NCBI GenBank assembly: GCA_029817715.1
Contig: JARUPY010000537.1
Coordinates: forward strand, 2,170,001-2,234,000
Reading direction: 5' to 3'
Source: Melastoma dodecandrum
Taxonomy: Eukaryota; Streptophyta; Magnoliopsida; Myrtales; Melastomataceae
DNA length: 64,000 bases
Shown here: positions 12,796-23,721 of the stretch, piece after piece
Layout: the number at the start of each line of letters is the position of its first letter
Position numbering within the stretch: position 1 is the first letter of the stretch
The notes under the pieces: model-generated
What the model was told of the DNA's origin: nothing
The model's database searches: none
The model's input: the letters and a program-made list of their open reading frames with translations, nothing else
Program-made: the position numbers and the translations under genes

Positions 12796-12908
12796 ATGAA
12801 AGAAAGTGAGACCGTCAAAGAGTATGCAGATAGACTTATGACTTTCGTTAACAAAATTCGGCTGCTTGAAGAGGAATTGCCAGATAACATGTGGAGAAAG
12901 TGCTGGTG
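12796..12908 (+). pseudogene. copia gag N-terminal fragment
   Basis: The frame from the ATG at 12796 reads KESETVKEYADRLMTFVNKI and on through a Leu/Glu-rich stretch, the typical copia gag (UBN2-like) helical region. It then meets a stop at about 12906. Gag continues in other frames before the longer frame at 13076. The matching R4 fragment starts at 43556. It is broken by frameshifts and cannot make a full gag. Confidence 0.65.
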
Positions 12909-13075
12909 AGTTTGCGAGAAAGATTTGAGTCGAATATATCATCTCTTTAAGAATCCAAAGATTTGTCGAAAATCACTTTGACTAAGCTTATCAATATATT
13001 TCAAGCTCAAGAACATAGAAGGTTCATACGACAAGAAGATGATGTAACTAATAAAGATCAAAAAAGAAGAAAAGA

Positions 13076-13690
13076 GTGTTGAAGGTGTCTATATTGCTAG
13101 ACAATCTAGATTTCAGAGAGAAAAGACAAGAAGATAAGCCTCCATGCCCTCACTGTAAGAAAGATAATCATCCTGAAAATCGTTGTTTCTTTAGACCGAA
13201 TGTACGATACAAATCATGCAAACAACTTAAACAATGGAGCTTTCCAAGAGGAACAAGCACAAATGATAGAAGAAGAAAATATCAAATGTTTGTTGCTACG
13301 TGTTTATCGGCAAATGTACTAGATCATACTTGGTTGATAGACAATAGTTGTACAAATCACATGACCTCAGATTTGAGCAGTTTTGTAAGGCTGGACAAAG
13401 CTAGCGAATCGAGAGTGATGATTGAGAATGGAGAATTCCTAGATGTCAAAGACAGATGTACTGTTGCAGTAAAAATAATCGGAGGTTCCAAATACATATC
13501 AAATGTTTTATTTGTCCCTAGAATCGACCAGAGTTTACTGAGTGTGGGTCAAATAATAGAGAAAAATTATGCTTTGCATTTTAAGGATACGACTTGCACC
13601 ATTGTGAATCCTGATGTTTGTGAGTTTATGATCTTGAAAATGAGAAGGAAAAGCTTTTCTATTGTGTGGAAAGAAGAAACGCACTCATGA
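13076..13690 (+). pseudogene. copia gag C-terminus / protease / pre-integrase fragment
   Basis: 204 codons. The N-terminal part carries CPHCKKDNHPENRC, the first Cys/His cluster of this copia gag group; the second knuckle is degraded. Then WLIDNSCTNHMTSD occupies the aspartic-protease position, with the catalytic Asp-Ser-Gly changed to Asp-Asn-Ser, so the protease should be dead. A GAG-pre-integrase stretch follows (VLFVPRIDQSLLSVGQ, then a conserved KMRRKSF) up to the stop. Integrase and RT are absent. The homologue in R4 is 44041-44460. Confidence 0.75.
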
Positions 13691-13942
13691 CGAAAAACGG
13701 TCAGAGAGAAAAATCGAGTAAGATTTCAAGAAGATGTTGAGATAATTAAAAATTCAAGAGGAAACTCTAAAGAAGATCCGATCGAAGATTAAATCGATAT
13801 TCAAGAAGACTTGGTGTAGGCAGCAAAACATCAAGAGAAGATTATTATATCATGATATTTTTTACTATTACGTTTAGTTTAAATTCTATGCTTAAATATT
13901 AGTTTTATGCTTTCAGGTTAAATATAAATTTATCAAGGAGAA

Positions 13943-14073
13943 TGTTTTCAAGATATTTAGAAAATATTAATATTATATTTTTAAATTATAAATAAATTCT
14001 TGAAAAATATAAGACGTTTTTTAAAAATAAAATTAAAAACGTATTTTAGCTCGTACCAAAAAGTACCCATTCA
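13943..14073 (+). repeat. 3' LTR of the copia derivative
   Basis: 131 bp beginning TGTTTTCAAG after the AAGGAGAA purine tract and ending ACCCATTCA. It is a diverged match to 12427-12571 (shared ATATTAATATTATATTTTTA core). Confidence 0.7.
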
Positions 14074-15866
14074 TAAAAAAAGAAATACCCAGTGGAGTGC
14101 CAGGAGAAGGCGCAGACAGATGCGACCCGGGATGGGCGACTGTGGTTTCGGCCCCGATGAGGTCGTCCGGACTGGCTTCAGATCAGCTGCCGGGATTCGA
14201 CCTAGATGTGAAAGACAGTACAGCTTGGAATCGGGCAAAAGGAGAGGGCGTGTCGTCGTGGGTCACCACCGTTGGAGCCGGGTAGCTGAGTCAGGTGCTT
14301 CCAGAGGCTGGATGCTGAGACTGGGGCCGCCTGAACTTGGTGTGGGCAGGTTGAGCTTGGCACTAAGCGTGGGTGTGCTGATATGGGCGAGTACTTTAGC
14401 AGAGGATGCCCGTGAGGAAGGTGCCAGCGCGGCTCTGGTTTAATGTCGAGAGCCTGAGATATGGGTTGGGACAAGGTGATTTGCCTAAAGAGCACTGTTC
14501 TAGTTCGGGAACACAGTAGGTCGCTGGGATCTGCCACTGCTTCTGTGGAGCATAAGAAAGATGTTTAGCAGACGGCGGAATCACCATCCAGATGAACCAG
14601 ACCGGAACCGTCGCCATCCAGATGATCGGCTGATAGCTTGCAGAGATGACCATGATGACTGGTTGTTCGATCGTCGAGTGCATCAGGAGTTCAAGGACAC
14701 TGTTTCGGGGGATTAATTAAGCTAATGGGGGCCACACTGCCTCCATCTGTTCATCTCGAGGACTTGGGGAGGCTCAGATTGAACTCGCATCTGCTGGTGC
14801 GGTAAAACAACGGATTCCCCTGGATTAGGAGCTGGAGTCTGTGGAGGGTCAGCGGGAGCTTGACATTGCTGATAAAGGCGAAGTCTATGAAGTAGCCAAC
14901 TCAGGATAGCGACGACAGTCTTGCTGAGGATGGCTAGAATGAGCTCACCGACAGCGAGGATCTTGCTGATTCAAGTGGAAGAAACTGATCTAGTGGACCA
15001 CCAAGCATTTCAGGGAATTTGAGCGGATGTGACAGGCTACTCAAGTGCTGGGATTGAAGTTTGTTACTAACGCCATTATCACAGGAGAAGAGCAAGAATT
15101 CGCTGTCAAGTAATGGATTCTGCCAGTTTAAACTGAGACGTCTGCTGGTCTCTCCCCGACTAATCCCGAGTTGTCATCTACTCCGATACTTCCCTGGCGA
15201 GGCCCGGCCTTCCCTTACTCGTCACCTAGTCCGCTCCCTACCTAAATAGAAAATCAGCCCAGATGCCCCCGGTATTAGCCTCATGGGGGCCCTTTAGCAC
15301 CCATCATTGACCAAAATATAAGTTCTTGAGGAGCTCCCAAGTAGTAATAAGTTTCGTTTTTGTTTGGTTGAAAAACCACGTTCTTTGTTTTGTAGTCAAC
15401 AAGTCTTTACTGCTCCCGAAGTCTTCAGTCAAGTCACATGTCAGGAAACAGCAACACTTCCGCACGATTTGTATATTAGGAGAAAACGACAGCTCCATTG
15501 CTTCTCTCGGTGGAATAAAGACTTTTGTTAGGACAAAGTTTGAACTGCTCCAATGTATAACTACTAATGGAAGAAATCATGTTCTTGTCGCAAATATTAG
15601 GATAAGACTTCTTTGCCGGTCCAATGGGGGAATAATACAATCTCTAAAGACTTTTTCTCCTAATCTCTTAGCGAAGACATTCTCACTCGACTTCAACAAC
15701 CGGAGGAAAAACCGTTGAATGGATCAAGAAAAATTGTGAAATTTTCAATGTGTTTTTGAATTCCTTGCGTAGTCGGCCAGGCATTGGATTCTTGATGGCC
15801 GGCTAAAACAGAGCGAATGGCGAATCGGCCAAAAACTCAATCTACTTTCGGACTCACTTTCGGGAA

Positions 15867-17366
15867 TGTTAACCTTATTTTTGATGATGAGCTTGAGAAG
15901 CTATGTTATAAATTCATAGTAATGTGTTGCTGTAACACTTCGCTTATCTTTAGTGATTAAGGAAATTAGTTATTCCACTTTTATTGTGGCCAATGATTAA
16001 AATAACTATCAGGCAGCAATCTGATAGTGATTGGATCAAATCATACGCTTAAGGAAAGTCAACAAAGATTTCCTTCCTTCTTGGTCATTGTGACCGTTGA
16101 GGAACTGTCCGCTGATCCGTACTACAGCTTGCTGAAGCCAGATATTCGGGGAATGAATTATCTATTTCGTCCCTTATTAAATCCAGACGATAACCATACA
16201 ATAAACAACGAATCTATGTGGTCTGAGTGGTTGTCCAAAGCCTGTGTGATCTGAGTGAAGCTTTGAGGATCGTTGGAGAGTAGTGATTGCTTATTTCTTA
16301 TCTCTTGCAATCTGTGTATGAGAGTGTCAAAGGCTGAGTGCGACATTGATCGTCGTGAGAGGGACTGAGTGTCCTCGGTGCGTTCAACGAGCGGTTGGCA
16401 AATCGTCTGAGGGAAGCTATGTGAATACCTGTTCTAAATTCAGTAACCAGTTGCTGACCCATCGGCAAGAAGTCGTTCTTGTTGTGTCTTTTCGCAGGGA
16501 AGTCTCGAACCTACGAAGTTTGAGCAGTGAAACACGCACTTGTGAGTGCGCGCCAGAAGCCTCGTGCCTGCAGGGTAGAGCAGGAATTGGGAACACCGCT
16601 GGAGTGGAAAGAGGTCCTCCCGAGCACAGGGGTGCTATGCAGAAGCCTAGACCACCTGAGGGACAGTAGAACAGGTTGCGTGGAAGCCATCGAAGTTGAA
16701 AATTCCACCTTAGGCACTGGGTGTGTAGTGCAGCGAGTCACAACTGTGGTAACCGTGCATGTCCGAACTGAGCGTCGGACAGATATCGCGACTTCGCTGA
16801 GGGAGAAGTCACGTCCTGCTGAGTGAGGAACCAAACATTTTCTTTCGTTCTTCTTTATGAACTAAGTGGTTATCTTTGTGGTTGTCTCTTAAGTACTTAC
16901 AGGCTTACGTCTAAGCGACAATGTGCTGTGTGAAAATCCTTTGAGCAATCAACTGCTGAGTGTACGCAACATTTAGCTGGAAACGAGAAACGTCCACTGT
17001 GTGAGGAGCTGATCATTGCCCATGAGTGATCTTCTTCTGTAAAGGATTCTAAATTTTACTTGTTGGGAAATCGAACGCCTATGCAAGGGCTCTTTGCACC
17101 TATTATATTATACAGTGAAATCACCTCTACGGTGGAAAGTGGACGTAGGTCGATTAAGGCCGAACCACTATAAACTACTGTGTCCATTACGATCATGCAA
17201 ACACTCGTATGAAAATCTACTCGATCAAATCGTAACGGGTACAGCGAAGCAGATCTCACTTTTGAGAAACGTTCTACTGTTATACAGTACGCTTTCGCTT
17301 ACATTGAGAAATGGCGAAAAGTTACAATCACTAATTCACCCCCTCTTAGTGTGCCTGAACGATCCA
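15867..17366 (+). mobile_element. Solo LTR, copia type (about 1.5 kb)
   Basis: An insertion relative to R1, where the equivalent of 15866 continues without a break near 595. It starts TGTTAACC and its 3' part holds CTAATTCACCCCCTCTTAG (from 17331), a signature I know from the 3' ends of several plant copia LTRs. The proposed end is the CA at 17365-17366. The flanks GGGAA (15862-15866) and nearby GGAAA (17370-17374) are only a rough target duplication, so the right end is uncertain by a few bases. There is no internal coding region. Confidence 0.5.
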
Positions 17367-17559
17367 GTAGGAAATAAAAAAAAACAGAGCGAATGGCATT
17401 TCAGGTAATATCAAAGTGTTGCTCATGACATGTTGCGTTCCTAAATTTGAGTATTTTAATTAAAAAAGATATTATAAACTTCAAAATAATACAAATCAGG
17501 GACATTACCATTGGCTGATTCATAAAATTCTTAATTTACTTGCTATATTATGAAGTTTG

Positions 17560-18595
17560 TGTTAGTATGTGCACTTATGTGCCAAGACACTTTAATGTAT
17601 TTGTGGATAAATAATTAATAAAGGCGAGTATTTGTCATTGATTATTTTAGTTTTCTGCACGTAAAATTATTAATGATAAAGTCCCATAGATTATTGAGTA
17701 TACCAATCTGAAATAGTCCGTGATCAGATAAATGTTTAGAAGGGACATGAACATCTAGATGATCGCTAAGTATAGCTGCGGTCAAGATATACCAAGTGAT
17801 ATGTATAGCTAAGTTATACTTAGAGGTACCCTAAGATTAGGGATACTGGACATGACCCGTTTAAGAGGATACCACATATAGAACATCATTGGTCAATCCT
17901 CTTTATGGACGACTGTAACTGATCTTTTGACCTCAGACCTTCATTTATTCTATGCGTGGAGTTTGAGCACTTTAACGTCGTTAAAAGTAGTCTTTAACCG
18001 GATTGTGAGTAATACGATTGTTGGGTGTGTAACAAAGCGTAGAGAGAATAGTGCTGAGTCAATATATGATTCATCGCTCTCTTGGATTAGAGAGTTGACA
18101 TCTAGGCCACGTGATAGAGATATTAGTGACTCTAAAATCCATCGCCATGGGAGGAATATTTTACATTCAAAAGAGTTTATTATATCTTGGTAATCAAGTA
18201 AAACAATTAATTCGGTGATGATGTATTTTGTGCCGAATTAATTGGGATGTCGGTTAGATGAAGAGATTGAATTACACGGTAATCGGTTCATAGTGGTTTA
18301 TGATTTATGATCATTATCCTAACACTTTGGGTGACTAAAAACTATTGCTAGACGGGTTACCTTAGTTTGTGTATGGATATACACTGCCTTCGTGTTTAGG
18401 ACTTAGAGGGTCGCACGCATAATACGTCGACACGAACATTATATTTTGATTATTTTAGTGGATACAAAAATTAATCATTTTATTTCAGAATTAGAATTAA
18501 TTGGATTATTAATTTATTCTAAAATATCGGAAGCAAATAAAAAAAAGACCAAGATTGGATATGGGTTTATTCAGGTTAATATAAAAGGATATCAA

Positions 18596-18643
<48 letters not shown>

Positions 18644-19235
18644 AATATATTATTTGATATGTCTTTGCATTATTTGATTTAGAAATATTTTAATAAAATC
18701 TACCTGCACGTTACGTCTTTGAAGATTGCAATCAATTATTAAAAAAAAACGTAAGGATGATTGATTGGAGACGTGGTAAGAATAATAAGAAGGAAAGAAA
18801 ATGTATGGTTGTTGTCTGTGAGATTTTGAAAGACGAGGCAGGTTTTGGGAAAAAATCTAAGGAGATTTGGAATAAGAGGAGGGTGATCAGATCCTTAGAA
18901 ATCCAAAACAAAAGATTGGGTTTTTGCTTCCGAAAACATTTTATTTCTGTCGATCCAATAGGCTAGCACCTAAGGGATCGTCGAGAAGTTCGTGATCGTG
19001 TGCACGTGGATAGTGCTAGAGGAGTCACGCTTGGGACTCTTGCTCGTTCGCGACCGTGTTTCGTTTTTATCGGAATCTCGAGGTATGTTTCCGGGTAAGG
19101 ATTTTATATGTTCTTATAATATAATATACCAAGATCCTTTTTTTATTTATCTAAATTTTATACCCGAGATCCTTTGTTATTTTGGGCATAACAAATTATA
19201 ATTTTATTGCTTCCGCTGTGCCTGAAATTCTAACA
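17560..19235 (+). mobile_element. Solo LTR with perfect GTTTG target duplication
   Basis: 1676 bp, begins TGTTAGTATG and ends TTCTAACA (TG...CA with inverted ends TGTTAG/CTAACA). The same five bases GTTTG flank both sides (17555-17559 and 19236-19240), and R1 shows the empty site near 789-795. There is no gag, pol, primer-binding site or second LTR, so it is a recombination remnant. The end motif TTCCGCTGTGCC suggests a copia-type LTR. It contains a (TA)n run at 18597-18639. Confidence 0.85.
18597..18639. repeat. (TA)n microsatellite within the solo LTR
   Basis: About 21 uninterrupted TA dinucleotides. Likely length-variable. Confidence 0.9.
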
Positions 19236-20560
19236 GTTTGTTGGAGTTTTGTTTAAAAAAATCTCTAAGATAAGTCATAAAGTTAAAGGTTTGCAAAGAA
19301 ATTTGATGAAATGGCACGATAATAAATCCTGTTGGTTACCAAATTTTAAGGGAAACAGAAATATAGCCGCCTTTTTTACAAATTTTTTTTAAACAAAAGA
19401 ATCAGTAGCTTTTTTGTGAAATAATTGTGAAATTCTCTAAGAAATATCAATTTTGTAAAATAATTATGATTTCCAAAAAATAGCATGAAAAGCTTCAAAA
19501 GTTCTACGTTATTGACTTTTTCTTGAACTTAAAATTCAATAAGAAAATAAAAAAATTGTGTACTTTGTTGGCGTACCCTTTTAGGTAAAAAAAAAAAAAG
19601 AACAGTTTCATATAGGAACTTTTTCTTGGGCTTATACTATTCAACAAGGACAAAATGGTAGCCAATGTTTGAAAACTTACAAACTTTAGTGTGTTACTCT
19701 TTGAAAAAAACAAACTAGTAAACAAACTATTTTTGCAGTAGAGCAATAAAAGGCTTTGTTATGAGAGTTTTTTGGATGTGTAAGTTAAGGCATTGGAAAT
19801 CAATGGTAATATTGTCGGTCACATTTGCTATTTTAACTAGTCAAGTTGCAGGGCTTAATTTAAAAAAAAAATTGTGCATTGACTTAATCCTCGACTGCTA
19901 GACAAATCGTAGAACAACTGGTATGTGTTGTGTGAGGAGTCAATTTTTTTTTTGGGGTTTCATATCACTATCGCTTTCGGGATAGTTCAAAAAGACCGCC
20001 AAAGACTAGTCGTGGGATGTCTTATTTCCATTTTTTAAAGCTTGAAACTAGATCTTGAAGCTCAAGAGAAGAAAAACCAGCTATAATTTTCTGCATTGAT
20101 TAGGTGAACGTGCTGGTTGAACTTGTCTTTGATAAAGCTGGTAAATATAATAAACAAGGCCGACGGCAGGGACGACTCGGTTGGGCAAATGGTTTACTTT
20201 TCTTATATATATATATATAAAGGTTGGAACATCTACTGCCTTCCTTGTCACGGAAGATCGGATATCGCAGGCGATATTTCTCTTCTTTCCCGTCTTCTTC
20301 TTCAAGCACCTTCCTTCTCTTAAGTATGTGTCTTCCTTTCTCCTTTTGTCAAAAAAAAAAAAAACCCTCATCATGCTTCTCCTGGTTTCTTTTATAGAGC
20401 CAACGTCGTTTTTTTGTTGATTTTATTAGACTTTCATGATTTTTTTTTAAATTTTGGTGATTTCTCTGTGATTTTGGGTGATTTTTATTTTGATAATTTT
20501 ATTATATTTCTTTTGGAAAAATTGGGGTATCAACTGGCCAACAGAAGGAAAACCACGTTC

Positions 20561-20887
20561 ATGAAGCATCGCACCATGGAGCGACGACATGCTCCTGTCT
20601 GCAACCAAAACCACATCAACAAGTTCTTCCTCCTGCTCATCGTCATTGTTCTTGTGGCCGTTAGAAGCTTGGGTAAAGTAATCTTGGTCATGAATGCATC
20701 CTTAGCTTTAAAGAATTGAGATCCCAGAGCCAGCAGCTTTAAACAATGAAAGCCCGAGCCCCTCCCCCGGGTTTGTTTGATTGGTTAACTCTGATTTTGG
20801 TCGTAAAGTTGTGTAACTATAATTTCGCGCATTGATCAGGTGAAACCTGGGTTGATCCCCATAATCCGAGTCCTGGCGGTGGATGGA
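20561..20887 (+). pseudogene. Copy of the candidate two-exon small peptide frame (R3)
   Basis: Exon-1-like 20561-20672 starts with ATG and encodes a basic leader and hydrophobic run (FFLLLIVIVLVAV), ending at a GTAAAG donor-like site about 18 nt earlier than in R2. Exon-2-like 20840-20887 follows ATTGATCAG and ends before GTGAGT. The joined frame stays open through DPHNPSPGGGW. It is the only other copy without a stop, but the shortened exon and repeat setting make function doubtful. Classed as a pseudogene for caution. Confidence 0.2.
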
Positions 20888-22020
20888 GTGAGTGCTCTTT
20901 TTGTTGCCTTTTTTTTTCCTAAACAAATGCTGGTGTTGATAGGTGAAACTTAAAAACTATGACCATAATTTAGAGCGGACAACTATTTGAACACGATGAT
21001 AGATGGAATAAATACAGAAATAGAAATAACCAGGCCGGTCAATCGAAATCCCGGCTTTTTCAAAACGCTGCAAACTTTGCTGAAGAATTTAACGGCCTGG
21101 TGGACTATAGAAATGGACAAAACTAAACTAAGAAAATTTCGAAATTTCGAACTTTATTGTACTATGTATGATAAAGGACAAGAACTTTCATCATAAGTTA
21201 GTGCTACGAAAAGAAACGAGCTTAAATTCCTTTTGCAACTGTGACGGCATTTTAGCCATGACTGTGTTGATAAGGATTCTAGAATAGATGATATTGGCCA
21301 TGTACAAATGGTATTGTTAATGGTGTTGAATCAAAAGAGAACAACATGTGCGTAATTAGGCAATCGCTTTTACTATAGCCGAAGTTTCTCGAAATCGATT
21401 AAATAATGTAGAAGATCAGCTTACTTTCCGGATGCAACCTCGAAGTCTTGAAGTACATCTATTCCTTATAAAACATGGTCATATATTTACACTGACTCCT
21501 GTTCAGTTGCAGGACAAGGATGAGAAGAACCAGCGAAGGAATAAAGGAGTTGCTGTGTTTTCGCCGTTTCTGCTGTTTCTTGGATTATAAGATGGTTTTT
21601 GATATCCAATAAAAAGTTTCTACAAAAGCAAATGATTTATGTCACTTTTGTTGTCATGATATTCCCTTATTCGGGAGTCGTCTTGTATTCTCCCTTACGG
21701 TTTAGGGTGTAAATTTGGCGAATTCGGCATCCACTTGATAATAATTTCGATACTAATATTTCCTGAAAGCCTTGTCGTTTTTGGGTCGCAACAAAAGAAA
21801 GCCTAGCATTTGCATGGCAAATTCTGCAACACAGGAAGTCCAAATACGAGTGCCCAAACCACATTTGCTTCTCAGTTGGAAGGTTACAAGAAAATAAATG
21901 AGATGTAGAATATAAGTGGTTAGATCAAAGCGCTGTCTGTTTTATGATGACGGAGAAGATATCACTATGATTAATGAAGTTATAAATTTTAGGTTGAGAT
22001 CATATCTAACATCAGTAATC

Positions 22021-22997
22021 CAATCTAGCCTGCTGAGGTCTCTCGAGCTGAGCGACCCCAAAAAAACACATCTAGCAAAGGCTAATGGGTGACAGGGTCG
22101 CTGAGCGAGGGATTGCGAGGGACACCTTAGCGATACGAGTAGGAAAACACATCGAATGAAGGCTAGTGGTCAATTTGCTGACGCACATCGAAACAAGAAA
22201 ACTCAAGGATGAAGATATGGAAGTTACGAAGATGAGTTAGGCAAAGAAATGTTAGAAAGCGAAAGACATGGAAAAAGGAGGGTATCCGGATTGGTAAGAA
22301 GGAGATCATGATACTTAGGAATGTAAGAGAGGTTATATAACATAATATCTCCTTTCCATAAGTAACCTAGGTTTAGACAGTATAAATAAGTTTCATTTCT
22401 ACATTGTAAATGGTCCAGAACTGCCTCAGAAAATTTTCAACATTCTCGGGCTTCCTTGCGTTTCTTGCTTTCAGCTTTCTTCGACGGCATCCATAAGTGT
22501 CCATGAAGGTTTGAGGGAGGCATATTCAGGAAGCTCGAAGCAAACGCAGAGGAACCCTCGTCCTCATCCACATTCTTTCTGTTGTCATCATTACAGAAAT
22601 GGTTCTCACAAAATCCCAGAAAAGAAGAATCCCTCTGCACGCACCCCTTTTGTACGATATGTGTAATTACTATGCTGCCTTCTTCAAGTGCGTGCTGATG
22701 GGTTCGCATCTTATTGATGAAGCCCCATTGAACTTCTTCTCTTTTATGTTGGGATTTCAGCCTTCTTCCTTCTCCAGCATCTTAAGCCTTTACCTTTGCT
22801 CTCATTCATCACATTCATTATGTAATTTTCTCCCTGCATCCATCAGCTACATCTTGCCTTTTCTGCTTACAGTCCGTGCTTGAGGATGTCATCCTACTTT
22901 GCTTTTCTTTGAGTTTTTCTTTGATGGTGATCATACACACGTTCAATGCCAAATATTTCCGACGTGCTATTAGCGTGGTCTATCGGTCTTCTAACTG
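22021..22997. other. Unassigned spacer with a possible host-exon fragment
   Basis: This stretch matches no other part of the window. The minus strand is open at 22437-22709 (90 codons, Ser/Asn/Asp-rich middle, basic end KKAESKKRKEAREC), and the plus strand at 22599-22883 gives a hydrophobic string. Neither has a motif I recognise. The minus frame could be an exon fragment of a host gene, but no convincing splice sites or start decide it. Confidence 0.3.
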
Positions 22998-23285
22998 TAA
23001 AGACCCGTAAAATTGTAGGGGTGAGTCAAACTTGGATTTAGTCAAAATCCGACGTTATTTGCGAGACATTATTGAGGCTTCGGATTTGATTACGTGTGAC
23101 TACGTCACGCGGGAAAGGGGACGCCCTGACCTAAGCGTAATCGGATTCGGATAACGATCTTGTTCGTTTACTAAGGATTTTCACATGTAAATTAAGAATT
23201 TAATTTGATAATAACTTATTTATAAAGATGGAACATATGACATAAAATAGAGAAGAGTTTGACCCTTGGCCATAAATCATCACCT
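22998..23285 (+). repeat. Outer inverted repeat, left copy, part 1 (LTR-like)
   Basis: Begins TGTAAAGACCCGTAAAATTG, a start typical of Ty3/gypsy LTRs. The stretch GGATTTGATTACGTGTGA with its flanks, then ATTCGGATAACGA, recurs on the minus strand at about 40140-40030. The copy is interrupted by the 23295-33514 unit and resumes at 33524. Orientation is opposite to the right copy, so these are not the two LTRs of one simple element. Confidence 0.6.
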
Positions 23286-23294
23286 ATGTTTATA

Positions 23295-23415
23295 GGAAGC
23301 GGCTAACGATACGTGCACGTAATGGTTACGTAGTTTGCTAATTTCGCTAAAGAACTTTTAGTAAATTTTACTAAAACTTGACTGTTTTTAGTAAAAAGAC
23401 GTCAAAATTAGTAAA
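23295..23415 (+). repeat. Left terminal inverted repeat
   Basis: Pairs with 33395-33514. The shared core includes ACGTGCACGTAATGGTTACG and, further in, TTGACTGTTTTTAGT and AAAAGACGTCAAAATTAG. Roughly 85% identical by eye with a few small gaps. Confidence 0.75.
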
Positions 23416-23700
23416 AAAAGTAGTAAATTTTACTAAAAAGTTCATTTTTTTAGTAAAAAGGCGTAAAAAATTAGTAAAAAAATATGTAAATTTTACTAAT
23501 TTTGTACTGTTCAATTGTATGCAATTTTACTAAATTTTCGTTGACTTTATTAAAAACCACTATTTTAGTAACGTAAATGAAAATTTAGTAAAAAAAGTAG
23601 TAAAAAACTAAATTTTCATTGACTTTATTAAAAACCACTATTTTCGTAACGTAAATGAAAATTTAGTAAAAAAAGTAGTAAAATTTACTCCTGCCTGACG
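23416..23700. repeat. TAGTAAA-rich AT tract, left
   Basis: Dense TAGTAAA, TTTACTA and GTAGTAAATTTTACT words, many locally palindromic. A stretch of about 50 bases near 23575 recurs near 23640. It abuts viral sequence at about 23690 (CTCCTGCCTGACG), where the viral leader is cut off compared with the minus copy. Confidence 0.7.
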
Positions 23701-23721
23701 TTATTACCCTGCCTTACCACC

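Larger units (their letters stand above)
12427..14073 (+). mobile_element. Ty1/copia deletion derivative nested in R2
   Basis: A 1.65 kb LTR element with short LTRs (12427-12571 and 13943-14073). A primer-binding site resembling the complement of initiator tRNA-Met (TGGCATTAGAGCGAGG, from 12573) follows the 5' LTR, and a purine tract AAGGAGAA (13935-13942) precedes the 3' LTR. The flanks TAATA (12422-12426) and TAAAA (14074-14078) are a worn target duplication. Only gag and the protease/pre-integrase part of pol remain; integrase, RT and RNase H are missing, so it depended on other elements. R4 has the same insertion at the homologous site (43230-44730). Confidence 0.8.
8222..15214 (+). repeat. 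R-unit copy 2 (R2)
   Basis: This copy contains segments C (8222-9310), D (9560-11810) and E (11810-15214) of the unit described at R1; A and B are absent, replaced upstream by the CAG-rich segment. It carries two SINEs in C and a copia derivative in E. It joins R3 directly at about 15214, where E runs straight into A, so the units were arranged head to tail. It is closest to R4: the two share long near-identical runs and the same nested copia insertion. Confidence 0.75.
15215..22020 (+). repeat. R-unit copy 3 (R3)
   Basis: R3 begins with segment A (15215-15866, matching 1-600), then B (17367-17559 and 19236-19740), C (19740-20960, with an internal partial duplication and an extra segment at 20110-20540) and D (20960-22020). 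Two solo LTRs split A/B. Segment E is missing; the copy is lost at about 22020, beyond which unrelated sequence begins. A short (TA)n run lies at about 20203-20218. Confidence 0.7.
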
